This document shows positions 1 to 11,799 of a DNA stretch of 64,000 nt, one piece after another (the stretch's first letter is position 1; each line of letters begins with the position of its first letter). The notes beneath the pieces are model-generated. The model saw only the letters and a program-made list of their open reading frames with translations. It did no database searches and was not told the origin of the DNA. Made by a program: the position numbers and the translations under genes. The stretch lies in NCBI RefSeq assembly GCF_900465345.1, contig NZ_UEGO01000028.1, positions 1 to 64,000 on the forward strand, in the 5' to 3' direction. Source of the DNA: Asaia bogorensis (GTDB lineage Bacteria > Pseudomonadota > Alphaproteobacteria > Acetobacterales > Acetobacteraceae).

Positions 1-48
1 TAATTAACTGTATTGAAGAGCATCCCGATATTGATTTTACGCGCCTGC

Positions 49-294
49 TCAATCAATTTCCTCCCGCCAAGCCACTGAGTAATCCGGCGCCTGATGCGTG
101 GGCGCTCCTGGCCCCCGATGCGGCCACATGTTTGAGCGCTTCAACTGCTCAGTGATCTTCTGGGCCAGTGCGTCCATCTCCGCCCCGGTCATCTTCGCGT
201 TCACGCGCCTTGGCTTACCCCGGTAGTCGAGCGAGATCGACATGCGGATGGCGAATGTCACGTCTTCTTCGGAGGCTGGGGTCAGGTCTGTCAT
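49..294 (-). CDS. small hypothetical protein (about 81 aa)
   Basis: Short open frame of unknown function. The frame can be extended to a TTG at 330, but the first ATG (residues MTDLTPASEED) at 294 is the more natural start. No clear Shine-Dalgarno sequence precedes either. The protein is soluble, with a basic middle (DYRGKPRRVN) followed by a likely helix (MTGAEMDALAQKITEQLKR). There is no signal peptide or membrane segment. A GC-rich hairpin lies just upstream (354-373). Its isolation next to tRNA genes fits a leftover of an integrated element, but that is inference. It could also be a spurious frame. Confidence 0.4.
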   Translation of the reverse strand: MTDLTPASEEDVTFAIRMSISLDYRGKPRRVNAKMTGAEMDALAQKITEQLKRSNMWPHRGPGAPTHQAPDYSVAWREEID

Positions 295-353
295 GAGCGA
301 GAACAGAACGCGAACAAGGGCGGGAGTCAATTAAAACCGCCCGCACAAGCAAA

Positions 354-373
354 GGGCGGCCCGAAAGCCGCCC
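354..373. terminator. GC-rich hairpin, possible terminator
   Basis: GGGCGGC and GCCGCCC (7 bp each) are separated by a 6-nt loop. There is no strong T-run on either side, so it may be a structural hairpin rather than an intrinsic terminator. No other gene can be supported between 295 and 627 apart from the repeat copy at 549-596. Confidence 0.3.
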
Positions 374-548
374 CTGCCTATCACCACCACGATGATCGCT
401 GCGTGCCGGGCTTGATACCGGCTATCGCTGACGGACGCTCACGCGCTGGTGGGGCCTTTCCACCGATTAACCGTCTGACATGCTTGCTTTGGGCTGGTGA
501 GCCGCATGATCTCGCTTAGGGAGAGCCCTCTCCCGCGTGTCCATCCAC

Positions 549-596
549 GCCGCCGCAGCCCGCGTAGAGTCGCACAAACCTGCGGGTAAGTACAAG
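549..596. repeat. diverged 48-bp direct repeat, copy A
   Basis: Aligns without gaps to 771-818, with 38 of 48 positions identical by hand count (CGCCGCAGCCC and GTACAAG are among the shared blocks). The two copies lie on either side of the tRNA-Gln gene in the same orientation. The substitutions show no third-codon-position bias, which argues against a conserved coding segment. Confidence 0.5.
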
Positions 597-627
597 CGCC
601 ATTGCGTGGATATAGTCGGCGAATTTT

Positions 628-702
628 TGGCTTCCTCGCTTGGGTTCGAACCAAGATTGGCGGAATCAAAATCCGTTGTCCTACCGGTTAGACGACGAGG
701 AA
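628..702 (-). tRNA. tRNA-Gln (anticodon TTG)
   Basis: Read on the minus strand, a 7-bp acceptor stem (TTCCTCG with CGAGGAA), a D-arm GTCTAACCGGTAGGAC, an anticodon loop TTTTGAT with anticodon TTG, a T-arm with GGTTCGAACC and an encoded 3' CCA are all present. The first anticodon-stem pair is an A-C mismatch. The gene decodes CAA. It stands alone with no obvious co-transcribed neighbour and is bracketed by the 48-bp repeats at 549-596 and 771-818. Confidence 0.93.
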
Positions 703-770
703 TGAGTGCTGCGGCTTATTCGGAGTTTCACCGACCCGGCAGGGAGCGCATCCCACACCGCTCTTCTCGG

Positions 771-818
771 GTCGCCGCAGCCCTCGCAGAATCGCACGAT
801 CTGTCGGGTCAGTACAAG
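771..818. repeat. diverged 48-bp direct repeat, copy B
   Basis: Partner of the copy at 549-596, same orientation, 222 bp downstream. Between 819 and 982 no gene or other structure can be supported. Confidence 0.5.
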
Positions 819-982
819 GGGAAACGACTCGCGCCTAACGAGAACAAGTCACGAACAAACTGCACGGATTTTGCACGGATCGGGCCGGACGACTCTAGAC
901 CGTAATAGATCGGTTTAGATCGAGAAGATGCAGGGGCACCGCCCTGCGATCGTCAAAAACGGCAGTTTTCTGCGGGTGAGGA

Positions 983-1057
983 TGGTGGGTGCGACAGGGA
1001 TTGAACCTGTGACCCCTGCCGTGTGAAGGCAGTGCTCTACCGCTGAGCTACGCACCC
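983..1057 (-). tRNA. tRNA-Val (anticodon CAC)
   Basis: On the minus strand a perfect acceptor stem (GGGTGCG with CGCACCC), a D-arm starting AGCTCAGCGGTAGAGC, an anticodon loop TTCACAC inside the CTGCC/GGCAG stem, the T-loop GGTTCAATCC, discriminator A and an encoded CCA are visible. The anticodon CAC reads GUG. It lies 66 bp downstream of the minus-strand gene at 1124-3010 and could be read through from it, but probably has its own promoter. Confidence 0.95.
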
Positions 1058-1123
1058 ATCCTGCGGTGCCGCGTCTCTAGCAAAGGCCCGAAGACGCGGC
1101 AAGGCGGAAAATGAAAAAAAGGA

Positions 1124-3010
1124 TCAGAACCCGAACATGTGGTCGAGCGAGAACCCTGCCGAAGCGTTGCGCTGACCGTGATAGCCGAACAGACGGCAGC
1201 TCAGATCACGGATCAGGACATAGCCGCCAATCCCAGCCTCGGCCAGTTTCTCGGCACCGAAGATCTCATGCGGCCAGACCATATAGGAGCCCGACGGATT
1301 GATGCTGATCCTGCGGCGCTCCAGCTCGACGCCATCATTCGAATAGAGATGCAGAATCGTCTCTGAGGGCGCTGTCCCCTCCACCGAGGCCGGATGAATC
1401 AGGCAGGAGAAGCTTTCATGGCCCTCCTGACCGAGCTTGAGAAAAAGACGTGTCGTCAGACCCGGCGGCGGACCGGCGTAGGATTGCGGCTCGCTACGCC
1501 ACGTCATCAGCGTGTTGAAGATATGCCCGCCAAAGCTGGTCTCTGCCGCGTGACCGTTCTCGCGGTTCTCATAGCGCATGAGGGCATGCATCCAGCCATC
1601 CCCCTCGCCACCGTCGCGGAAATCATACACGAGGTCGGCATGGCCAGCGCAGTCGGTCAGCTCATGCAGGGCAATAGCCGTCTCATGGTTGCGCGGCAGA
1701 TTGCCCAGAAACTTCTGGGTGATGAGCGTCCCTTCATCGTCGAAAACATCGAGACGCAGCGGGAGGCTGGTGATCTTTTCCGACATCGGGTTCGGCTGCA
1801 CCACGCTGGTGAAGCGCCTGGGGTCGAGAATGGGGAAAGGCAACACAAACCCACGGCCCATCGAAGGCGGGAGTTTGCGCAATGCTGGTTCGGGTACGAG
1901 GTCGCGACGCTCCACGTTCAGATGGGCGATACGGGTCAGGGCCCCTTCGGTAATCTCGTAGCGTGGCCGTACGATGTGATTACCCGAACGCAACTCAAGC
2001 TGGGCCGGCCAAACAATATCTTTCACAAGCGCGCCCACATCGAGCGCATAGGTGGAGAATGGGCCAACCTCGACCGTGATCGGGAAATGCGTCTCCTCGC
2101 CCATCTGATTGAGCGTGATGGCACCCGCCGGAATGGGCGTTGCGTGGCTGTTCTGGATCCAGAGGACCAGCGTCTCACCGGGGCGCGGTGCTGGTAGCGT
2201 TGCAAAACGCGGTGATGGCCAGGCATTGGCGTCATGCGTGACCGAGAGGCTGGGTTCGCCATTCTTGCCATAAGTGTCTAGCGCATATTTCACGACATCA
2301 TGCCCACGCGCACCGAGCACATGAACAAAAAGCTGACCGCAGAAAGCCGGCAGATCGAAACGCGCCCGCACCACGGTACTGTCCACAACAATACCGGCAG
2401 GCGCGTCGGGAATTTCCTCTTCCCATTCAGCCAGGATCTCGCCCTTGTCGTCATAAAGGCGGAACCAGTAACGCACATCGGTCGCGTCGTAATTGCACCA
2501 GTAATTCGCCGTGACGAGCCGCGTGCTGAAGCGCTCATCATCACGAAAGAACGCAAAATTCGTCGCGAAATTGAGCTTGTCGAGATAGTTACGCGGATTG
2601 CTCAGCATGGAGTCCGGCAATTTTGCGGGCTCCAGAGAGAAGATCTGCTGATCGGCATGGGTGACGCGCGCGAGGCGCGACAACATCTTTTCATGCTCGA
2701 AAGAGAGGGCAAGCACCTGCCTGGCCTCGGAGGATGAAAGATCCGTCAGGGCCAGCTTCTCGCCGCCCAGCCCATCATCCTTGCCCACCTGCTCGCTGTC
2801 ATGCGTGTAGACACCGCAGGAAGGCGTGAGTCCGGGGTACAGGGCGACCAGCGTACGCAGCACATTGCCCGGGTCATAAACCGCAAAGCCACCTCCAGCC
2901 GCCAGTGTCGCTTCCAGTCGCCTCAGAGCCTCGCTCGCCAAGGGATGCGCAAGCGCCTTGTAGAGGATGTTTCCGCCGCCCTGAGCGTCGAAGGTGATGA
3001 TATCGAGCAT
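1124..3010 (-). CDS. large conserved-type hypothetical protein (628 aa)
   Basis: I do not recognise this protein. It is soluble, with no signal peptide or membrane segment. After a short helical N-terminus (about residues 1-130, including FEHEKMLSRL) it is rich in alternating hydrophobic strands, suggesting several beta-sandwich modules. Local motifs recur loosely: 'RLYDDKGEIL', 'RLDVFDDEGTLI' and 'LHLYSNDGVEL' sit at about residues 183, 420 and 558 and look like repeats of one strand-turn-strand unit. It follows the ELM1-family gene by 48 bp on the same strand, so the two are probably one operon. A role linked to cell-surface or lipid-linked sugar handling is possible only by that neighbour; no catalytic motif is visible. 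Confidence 0.7.
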   Translation of the reverse strand: MLDIITFDAQGGGNILYKALAHPLASEALRRLEATLAAGGGFAVYDPGNVLRTLVALYPGLTPSCGVYTHDSEQVGKDDGLGGEKLALTDLSSSEARQVLALSFEHEKMLSRLARVTHADQQIFSLEPAKLPDSMLSNPRNYLDKLNFATNFAFFRDDERFSTRLVTANYWCNYDATDVRYWFRLYDDKGEILAEWEEEIPDAPAGIVVDSTVVRARFDLPAFCGQLFVHVLGARGHDVVKYALDTYGKNGEPSLSVTHDANAWPSPRFATLPAPRPGETLVLWIQNSHATPIPAGAITLNQMGEETHFPITVEVGPFSTYALDVGALVKDIVWPAQLELRSGNHIVRPRYEITEGALTRIAHLNVERRDLVPEPALRKLPPSMGRGFVLPFPILDPRRFTSVVQPNPMSEKITSLPLRLDVFDDEGTLITQKFLGNLPRNHETAIALHELTDCAGHADLVYDFRDGGEGDGWMHALMRYENRENGHAAETSFGGHIFNTLMTWRSEPQSYAGPPPGLTTRLFLKLGQEGHESFSCLIHPASVEGTAPSETILHLYSNDGVELERRRISINPSGSYMVWPHEIFGAEKLAEAGIGGYVLIRDLSCRLFGYHGQRNASAGFSLDHMFGF

Positions 3011-3058
3011 GGTCGTCCTGTACCCGTTTTCTTTATTACGGACCCCGCCACTCCTTGT

Positions 3059-3988
3059 TCAGAGAGCGAGACGCCGACGCATTTCATCGGCCGCTCTGCC
3101 GGTATCGTCAAGCGGCGTTATAGCCCACGGCTCCCACGCCCCCGTGAACGGACGGACGCGCCCGGCCTCGGCCAGCGTCTCGACAAAGGTCCGGATACGC
3201 CGTGAACGCCCCGGCAGATCGATGATCAGGACCGGCGCTGTCGTGGCGGCGGCTTCCGAGATCATGGACACGCTGTCCGTCGTCACGGCAATCATATCGG
3301 CGCAGGCAAGCATACCAAGATAAGGATTATCGCCCTGCCCGTCCCATATCATGGCGCGTGACGGATCCAGCGCCTCGCGCAACACCGCCAAAGCTGCCGG
3401 ATCGGTTCGGCGTGAGGGTGTAAGGGCAATCGTTACATCCTGCGTCCGGGCGATCCCGGCAAGCTGTGCGCCGAGTGTTGCGGCTTCATTGACGCCAAAA
3501 CTGAACCGGCCATTCGCGCCGCCAATCAGAACGGACAAGAGGGCCTTTTTGCCTGTTCGCAGCCTGCTCTCCCACAGGGTCCGGGCGTCAGACAGCTTTG
3601 CAGGGGTTACGCCATGCAGGGCGGTTCGGGCCGCCACGACATTGGGTCCGGCCATGCGATCATGAACATTGGCCACAATCAGGTCAAAGCGAGCCGCATC
3701 CATGCGGGGGTTCTGTATCTGCACCAGCGGCAGGCCAGTGCGCTTTTTCAGCGCTGCCCCGACTGCCCCGCCTGTCCCGCCAACGCTGACAAGCAGGCGG
3801 GTGTCGCCCGGCAGCACGATCGGTGCCGTAGCACGCAGCGGATCGGGGCAGAATCTCGTGGGGATACGGCGCCAGACTCCTCCGATCCGCACGGGATGAA
3901 AATGCCATTCCAGCCCCGCACGCTCGACAAGACCGCTCGCCTGGGCGCGCATTCCGGCAAAATCTTCAGCAATGATGGCTACACTCAT
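3059..3988 (-). CDS. ELM1/DUF1022-family protein (possible glycosyltransferase-like)
   Basis: Length (309 aa) and motifs fit the 'mitochondrial fission ELM1' family found in alphaproteobacteria. These include a glycine-rich turn SVGGTGGAVGAAL, the segment VQIQNPRMDAARFDLIVANVHD, a second glycine-rich loop IGGANGRFSFG, TPSRRTDP and the C-terminal segment VTTDSVSMISEAAAT. The later motifs resemble the nucleotide-sugar site of GT-B glycosyltransferases, so a transferase or sugar-nucleotide role is plausible; family members are uncharacterised in bacteria. No signal peptide or membrane helix is seen. The start is 45 bp from the divergent helicase start, so the two promoters must share that gap. 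The 628-aa gene downstream is likely co-transcribed. Confidence 0.8.
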   Translation of the reverse strand: MSVAIIAEDFAGMRAQASGLVERAGLEWHFHPVRIGGVWRRIPTRFCPDPLRATAPIVLPGDTRLLVSVGGTGGAVGAALKKRTGLPLVQIQNPRMDAARFDLIVANVHDRMAGPNVVAARTALHGVTPAKLSDARTLWESRLRTGKKALLSVLIGGANGRFSFGVNEAATLGAQLAGIARTQDVTIALTPSRRTDPAALAVLREALDPSRAMIWDGQGDNPYLGMLACADMIAVTTDSVSMISEAAATTAPVLIIDLPGRSRRIRTFVETLAEAGRVRPFTGAWEPWAITPLDDTGRAADEMRRRLAL

Positions 3989-4033
3989 AACTCGGTAATT
4001 CCTTCACCGGCAGAACTTTGGCAAGAAGCATCC

Positions 4034-5161
4034 ATGAGTGATGTTCAAGATCCTGCCGCCTTTCCATTCGACCCGCTGGTCAGCGCGGGCCTCAAGCAAG
4101 TAGGCATAGAGAAACCCAATCAGGTGCAGACCCGCGTCTGGCCCGAACTGAATGACAGGCGCGATGTGCTTCTTGTGGCACAGACCGGCTCTGGAAAGAC
4201 CGCGGCTTACGCAGCGCCCGCCTTCCAGCGCCTTCTGTCGCTCTCCGCGGAACGTCAGCCCGGCGCACCCCGTGTACTGATTCTGGCCCCGACCCGTGAG
4301 CTCGTGACCCAGATCGCCGGTGTATGCCGCCAGATCGGCAGACGCCTGCCCTTTCGGACGCGTCTGCTCTGCGGCGGCCTCCCCAAGGATGCGCAGATCG
4401 AGGCGTTGGCGGAAGGCGTGGATATTGCGGTTGCAACCCCTGGCCGTCTGATCGACCTCCTCGCCAGCGGCGCCTGCAGGCTCGACCTTGTCAGCATGCT
4501 GATCGTGGATGAGGTAGACCAGATGCTGGACGAGGATTTCCTTGCAGCAATGGATGATATCATCCTGCATTTGCCGCAGGAACGTCAGGCCATGCTGTGC
4601 TCTGCCACGCTGCCGCCCACGGGCCGCGCCCTGGCCAGTCGCCTGCTTCACAAACCCGTCACGCTTGAATTCGAAAGCCAGACCGTCACGCCGCGTCGTA
4701 TCAAGCAGCGCGCCATGTTTGTTGAGGCCGAGGAAAAGCTGGCCACCCTCACCCGCCTGTGTACCGAAACCGAGGGACGCCAGATCGTGTTCCTGCGCAC
4801 AAAGGCTTCGGTGGACCAGATTGGAAAGCACCTGCGCAAGGCAGGTCTGCCCGTTACAACGCTGCATGGCGATCTGGCACAGGGCGCAAGACAGAAGGCG
4901 GTAGAGGCCCTGCGTAGCGGGCGCTCCATGATCCTGCTCACAACGGATGTCGCAGCCCGAGGGCTCGACATTGATGATGTGGCGCTCGTCCTCAATTTCG
5001 ATCTGCCCGAGAAGGCCGAAACCTACGTGCACCGCATCGGCCGCACGGCGCGGGCAGGCAAGCGCGGCGCGGCGCTGTCCTTCTGCTGCACGCGTGATGA
5101 GCGGCTTTTGCTGAGGGCGATCGAAAAGGAGATCGGCTACCGTATCAGCATCGTTTCCTGA
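4034..5161 (+). CDS. DEAD-box-type RNA helicase (DEVD variant)
   Basis: An ATP-dependent RNA helicase of 375 aa, shorter than RhlE or DeaD because it ends soon after the helicase core. Motifs in order: Q-motif region ending PNQVQ (about 28-32), Walker A TGSGKT (51-56), PTREL (86-90), TPGR (135-138), motif II as DEVD (159-162) instead of DEAD, SAT (190-192), TTDVAARGLDI and HRIGRTAR near the C-terminus. The frame is open further upstream to 3614, but that extension overlaps the divergent ELM1 gene. The ATG at 4034 gives the usual N-terminus. A role in RNA structure remodelling or ribosome assembly is inferred from the family. Confidence 0.9.
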   Translation: MSDVQDPAAFPFDPLVSAGLKQVGIEKPNQVQTRVWPELNDRRDVLLVAQTGSGKTAAYAAPAFQRLLSLSAERQPGAPRVLILAPTRELVTQIAGVCRQIGRRLPFRTRLLCGGLPKDAQIEALAEGVDIAVATPGRLIDLLASGACRLDLVSMLIVDEVDQMLDEDFLAAMDDIILHLPQERQAMLCSATLPPTGRALASRLLHKPVTLEFESQTVTPRRIKQRAMFVEAEEKLATLTRLCTETEGRQIVFLRTKASVDQIGKHLRKAGLPVTTLHGDLAQGARQKAVEALRSGRSMILLTTDVAARGLDIDDVALVLNFDLPEKAETYVHRIGRTARAGKRGAALSFCCTRDERLLLRAIEKEIGYRISIVS

Positions 5162-5208
5162 GTTACACGGCCTTGAGGTTTTTGACAGGCAGGGTCTAAA
5201 CTCTCCTC

Positions 5209-6384
5209 ATGACCGCTCCCAAGGCCCAGACGATGGACATCATTGCGATTCTGGAAAAGCTTGTCTCGTTCGATACGACAAGCCGTCATGCCAATGCGCG
5301 CCTCATCGACTGGATTACTGCGCTGCTTGATGAGCAGGATGTGCCCTACACGCGCAGTCGTGGGCCAGAAGACGGCAAATGGAACCTGCATGCCATTATC
5401 GGCCCGGTAGCGCCCGGTGGTCTGGCCTTGTCTGGCCATGTCGATTGCGTGCCCGTCGAGGGACAGGACTGGTCTCGTGATCCGTTCAGCCTCACCCGGC
5501 AGGACGAGAGACTCTACGCACGCGGTGCCACCGACATGAAGGGGTTTGTGGCCGCCATGCTGGCCGCCGTACCCCGCATCCAAAGCCTGCCCCTGCGCAA
5601 GCCTGTCCATCTCTTCTTCACCTTCGACGAGGAAATCACCTGCAACGGTGCCCGCTATCTGATCGAGGATGTCATCTCACGCGGCCTGATGCCCGATCTG
5701 TGCGTGATTGGTGAGCCGACCATGCTCGCACCGATCATCGCCCATAAAGGGCGATTCACGGTGCGCGTCGATATCCGGGGCCGCCCTGCCCATTCCTCCC
5801 AGCCTGCGTTGGGCGTCAACGCGCTTCACGCCATGGGGCGTGCCATCACAGCACTTGCGGATATGAGCGACGCTTTTGAACGCGATGGCCCCCATGTCAG
5901 CGGTTTCCTGCCCGATCACACAACCATGCAGGTAGGGCTCGCCAGTGGTGGCAGCATTCTGAATATCGTGCCCGAACAAGCCAGTTTCGAGCTCGAATGG
6001 CGTGCCGTACCGGGTGACGATAACGCCGCAATCTTCCAGTCCATTACGGAGCGTCTTGCGCCAATCGACGCAGCCCTGCGCGAGGCCGATCCATCTTGCG
6101 GGCTGACATTGACGCCTCTCGTCGACCTCCCGCCCCTGAACCTCTCACCCACATCGCCCCTGGTCTCGCTTTTGCAGCAGATTACGGGGCGCAACAGTGC
6201 GGGTTATGTCTCTTACGGGACGGAAGCCGGTATCTATCAACAGGCCGGGCTCGAGACGATCGTGTGTGGCCCCGGTGATATCGCCCAGGCGCATAAACCC
6301 GATGAATGGATCACAATCGACCAGCTGGCGCGATGTGAAACCATGATCGACCGCCTTGTCAGACAGATCTGTCTTGCCGCATGA
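5209..6384 (+). CDS. argE: M20-family deacylase, acetylornithine deacetylase (ArgE-like)
   Basis: A two-metal hydrolase that removes the acetyl group from N-acetylornithine, if the ArgE assignment holds. M20 metal-site motifs are in place: SGHVDCVPV (His), RGATDMKG (Asp), DEEITCNGARYL (Glu-Glu) and VIGEPTM (Glu), with a late His in HKPDEW. The protein has 391 aa, normal for ArgE, and is cytosolic with no signal peptide. ATG 5209 has no clear ribosome-binding site, and ATG 5233 is an equally possible start with AAGG about 8 nt ahead. The stop overlaps the next start by 4 bp. Succinyl-diaminopimelate desuccinylase and other M20 members are alternatives. Confidence 0.85.
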   Translation: MTAPKAQTMDIIAILEKLVSFDTTSRHANARLIDWITALLDEQDVPYTRSRGPEDGKWNLHAIIGPVAPGGLALSGHVDCVPVEGQDWSRDPFSLTRQDERLYARGATDMKGFVAAMLAAVPRIQSLPLRKPVHLFFTFDEEITCNGARYLIEDVISRGLMPDLCVIGEPTMLAPIIAHKGRFTVRVDIRGRPAHSSQPALGVNALHAMGRAITALADMSDAFERDGPHVSGFLPDHTTMQVGLASGGSILNIVPEQASFELEWRAVPGDDNAAIFQSITERLAPIDAALREADPSCGLTLTPLVDLPPLNLSPTSPLVSLLQQITGRNSAGYVSYGTEAGIYQQAGLETIVCGPGDIAQAHKPDEWITIDQLARCETMIDRLVRQICLAA

Positions 6385-7409
6385 GTTGCGGGGCATCACC
6401 GCGTGATCATCACCCTGTCCGCAGGCGGCGGCAGCGCCTCCTGCCCAGCCTGGCGCTGCCGCGTCGCCTTCCCGAATTCCCAATCCTGATCGACCCACCT
6501 GATCTCTCACCGTGGCGGGCCGGCAATAACGGAATACCCGGTGTCATCGAGCGCGAGAGCCCCGTACCGGGGCCGGAAATCGCGGTGATTTCCCTTATTC
6601 ACGGCAATGAGTTCGCTGGCGCCGCCGCTGCCGACCGTCTGCTCAGGAAGGATATCAGGCCCCTTTGCGGAACACTGCGCATCGTATTTGCCAATATGGC
6701 CGCCTTCGAGCGTTTCGACCCATCAAACCCGACGGCTTCGCGCTTTATCGGTGAAGATCTCAATCGTGTCTGGTCCAATGACAGGCTGAGCCAGAAGCCT
6801 GGTTCGGTTGAAATGGCGCGGGCGCAGGAGTTGCTGCCCGTCATCCAGCGCAGCGACATGCTGCTCGATCTTCATTCCATGTTGTGGGACTCGTCGCCTC
6901 TCTTCATCTCGCCGCAGACAGAGCGCTCGATCACACTGGCGGGTCTCCTCTCGTCGCAGGCCGATACACCCTTTCTGACCCTCACCGATCTAGGGCATGT
7001 GGGAGGCGCAAGGCTGATCGAGCAGGAGCGTTTCATGGCTCCCGGCGGCACAGGGCGCAGCGTGCTGCTTGAGGCAGGTCAGCACTGGCGACCGGAAACG
7101 GTCGAGACCAGCGCACGCGTGATTCGTCACTTTGTTGAGAATGCAGGGTTTGTGCATTGGGGGAGCCGGGACGAGCCAGTCACCGTCTCACGTCAGGCAA
7201 TGGTGACCGACAATGTCGTCGCCAGAAGCGCCAGTTTCGGGTTCACCGAGAGTTATCTCGGTGGTCAAGTGATCGAAAAGGCGGGCACAGTTATCGCGCT
7301 GGATGGTGATGATGAAATCTGTACGCCATACGACCAATGCGTCCTCATCATGCCCAATCTGTGTGTACGCAGAGGACAACTGGCGGTGAGGCTCGCGCGC
7401 AGGCTATAG
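6381..7409 (+). CDS. AstE/AspA-type zinc deacylase (succinylglutamate desuccinylase/aspartoacylase family)
   Basis: A 342-aa member of the zinc carboxypeptidase-like deacylase superfamily. The zinc motif HGNEFAG (His and Glu ligands) lies near residue 73, DLNRVWS follows, DLHSM supplies the third ligand, and LLEAGQHW carries the likely catalytic Glu. Such enzymes hydrolyse N-acyl amino acids (N-succinylglutamate, N-acetylaspartate). The substrate cannot be told from sequence, and a full arginine succinyltransferase (ast) set is absent nearby. The ATGA overlap with the upstream ArgE-like gene means both are translated together. That suggests they act on related N-acyl amino acids. Confidence 0.82.
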   Translation: MSCGASPRDHHPVRRRRQRLLPSLALPRRLPEFPILIDPPDLSPWRAGNNGIPGVIERESPVPGPEIAVISLIHGNEFAGAAAADRLLRKDIRPLCGTLRIVFANMAAFERFDPSNPTASRFIGEDLNRVWSNDRLSQKPGSVEMARAQELLPVIQRSDMLLDLHSMLWDSSPLFISPQTERSITLAGLLSSQADTPFLTLTDLGHVGGARLIEQERFMAPGGTGRSVLLEAGQHWRPETVETSARVIRHFVENAGFVHWGSRDEPVTVSRQAMVTDNVVARSASFGFTESYLGGQVIEKAGTVIALDGDDEICTPYDQCVLIMPNLCVRRGQLAVRLARRL

Positions 7410-7500
7410 ACCCTATCTGGTCGCCACAGCCAGACGACACCCTTGACACGATCACGGCGAAACCCGGTCATACGATCCACCGCAATCGCCCCGCGCGGGC

Positions 7501-7528
7501 AAAAAAAGGGGGGCTCATCGCCCCCCCC
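7501..7528 (-). terminator. intrinsic terminator of glyA
   Basis: On the minus strand, directly after the glyA stop, GGGGGGC and GCCCCCC form a hairpin around GATGA followed by seven T residues. This is a textbook Rho-independent terminator for the leftward gene. Confidence 0.85.
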
Positions 7529-7538
7529 TCTTCTATCC

Positions 7539-8846
7539 TCAAGCGCCGGGATAGGCGACGTCATAGATGGGGAAGCGACGGCAAAGCGCCTTTACCTCGT
7601 CATGAACGCGCTGCTCGACGCTGTCCTGCTCCGGCGTTCCGTAGGCACTCAGCACTTCATCGATCATACGTGCGATCGTGCGGAATTCCTCAACGCCAAA
7701 ACCGCGTGACGTCGCGGCCGGGCTGCCCAGACGGATACCAGAGGTCACAAACGGCTTTTCGGGGTCGAACGGGATAGCGTTCTTGTTGGCCGTGATCCCG
7801 GCGCGCTCGAGAGCCGCCTCGGCAATCTTGCCCGTTACCTTCTTGGGACGCAGATCGACCAGAACGAGGTGGCAATCCGTCCCACCGGTCACGATGTCAA
7901 AGCCGCGTGCCACAAGCTCCTCAGCCAGAACGCGGGCGTTCTCAGCCACCGCGCCCTGATACGCCTTGAACTTCTCGCCAAGGGCCTCGCCAAAGGCCAC
8001 AGCCTTGCCAGCAATGACATGCATGAGCGGACCACCCTGAAGGCCCGGGAATACGGCGGAATTGACCTTCTTGGCGATGTCCGGATCATTCGTAAGCACA
8101 ATGCCACCGCGCGGGCCGCGCAGCGTCTTGTGCGTGGTGCTGGTCACGATATGCGCGTGGGGCACGGGGCTCGGGAAAAGACCAGCCGCGACGAGACCGG
8201 CGAAATGCGCCATGTCCACCATCAGATAGGCGCCCACCTCATCTGCGATACGACGGAAGCGCGCGAAGTCGATATGACGGGGATAAGCCGAGCCACCTGC
8301 GACAATGATCGTCGGCTTGTGCTCACGTGCAAGGCGCTCCATTTCCTCGTAGTCGAGGGTTCCGTCCTCGGCACGCACACCGTACTGCACCGCGTTGAAC
8401 CACTTTCCTGAGTAGTTCGGTGCCGCACCATGCGTCAGATGTCCACCAGCGGCGAGGCTCATGCCCAGCACGGTGTCACCCGGCTTGCCGAGCGCCATGA
8501 AGGCGGCCTGATTGGCGTTCGCGCCAGAATGGGGCTGCACGTTGGCAAACTCGACGCCAAACAGCGCCTTGATACGCTCAATCGCCAGATTTTCCACGCG
8601 GTCGACATCGACGCACCCGCCGTAATACCGCTTGCCGGGCAGTCCTTCGGCGTATTTGTTTGTCAGGACCGAGCCCTGCGCCTCAAGAACGGCAAAAGAG
8701 GTGATGTTCTCGGATGCGATCAGTTCAATGCCATCCTGCTGACGGATCAGTTCGGCGTTGATGATTTCTGCCACCTCGGGGTCTGCTTCATTCAGACCGC
8801 GATGATAGAAATCGTGCTGGGGGGACATGTTCTCGCGAGTAGTCAT
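7539..8846 (-). CDS. glyA: serine hydroxymethyltransferase
   Basis: A PLP enzyme converting serine and tetrahydrofolate to glycine and methylene-tetrahydrofolate, supplying one-carbon units, including those for the purine pathway encoded further right. At 435 aa it has the normal length. It carries the family N-terminal block ([11 protein letters not shown]), the His-rich TDCH and the PLP-lysine motif [13 protein letters not shown]. The first ATG at 8846 ([12 protein letters not shown]) is used here; the second ATG at 8828 would also give a good protein. It ends 11 bp before a strong terminator and is therefore probably monocistronic. It diverges from the amino acid permease with a 123-bp gap. 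Confidence 0.97.
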   Translation of the reverse strand: MTTRENMSPQHDFYHRGLNEADPEVAEIINAELIRQQDGIELIASENITSFAVLEAQGSVLTNKYAEGLPGKRYYGGCVDVDRVENLAIERIKALFGVEFANVQPHSGANANQAAFMALGKPGDTVLGMSLAAGGHLTHGAAPNYSGKWFNAVQYGVRAEDGTLDYEEMERLAREHKPTIIVAGGSAYPRHIDFARFRRIADEVGAYLMVDMAHFAGLVAAGLFPSPVPHAHIVTSTTHKTLRGPRGGIVLTNDPDIAKKVNSAVFPGLQGGPLMHVIAGKAVAFGEALGEKFKAYQGAVAENARVLAEELVARGFDIVTGGTDCHLVLVDLRPKKVTGKIAEAALERAGITANKNAIPFDPEKPFVTSGIRLGSPAATSRGFGVEEFRTIARMIDEVLSAYGTPEQDSVEQRVHDEVKALCRRFPIYDVAYPGA

Positions 8847-8969
8847 TCTTTTCTCTCCCGGAGGGGGCGCACAGACGCGGAAAATGGCGTATCACGATGG
8901 GCAATATCCCAGATTTCCCCCCGCCGCCAACCCGTTTAGCGCGGGAGAGTTGTTTTAGAGGAAGACTGA

Positions 8970-11790
<2,821 letters not shown>

Positions 11791-11799
<9 letters not shown>

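Noticed and set aside
4004..5032. 342-codon minus-strand frame opposite the helicase
   Set aside because: Covers a well-supported DEAD-type helicase gene; no motif or ribosome-binding site of its own.
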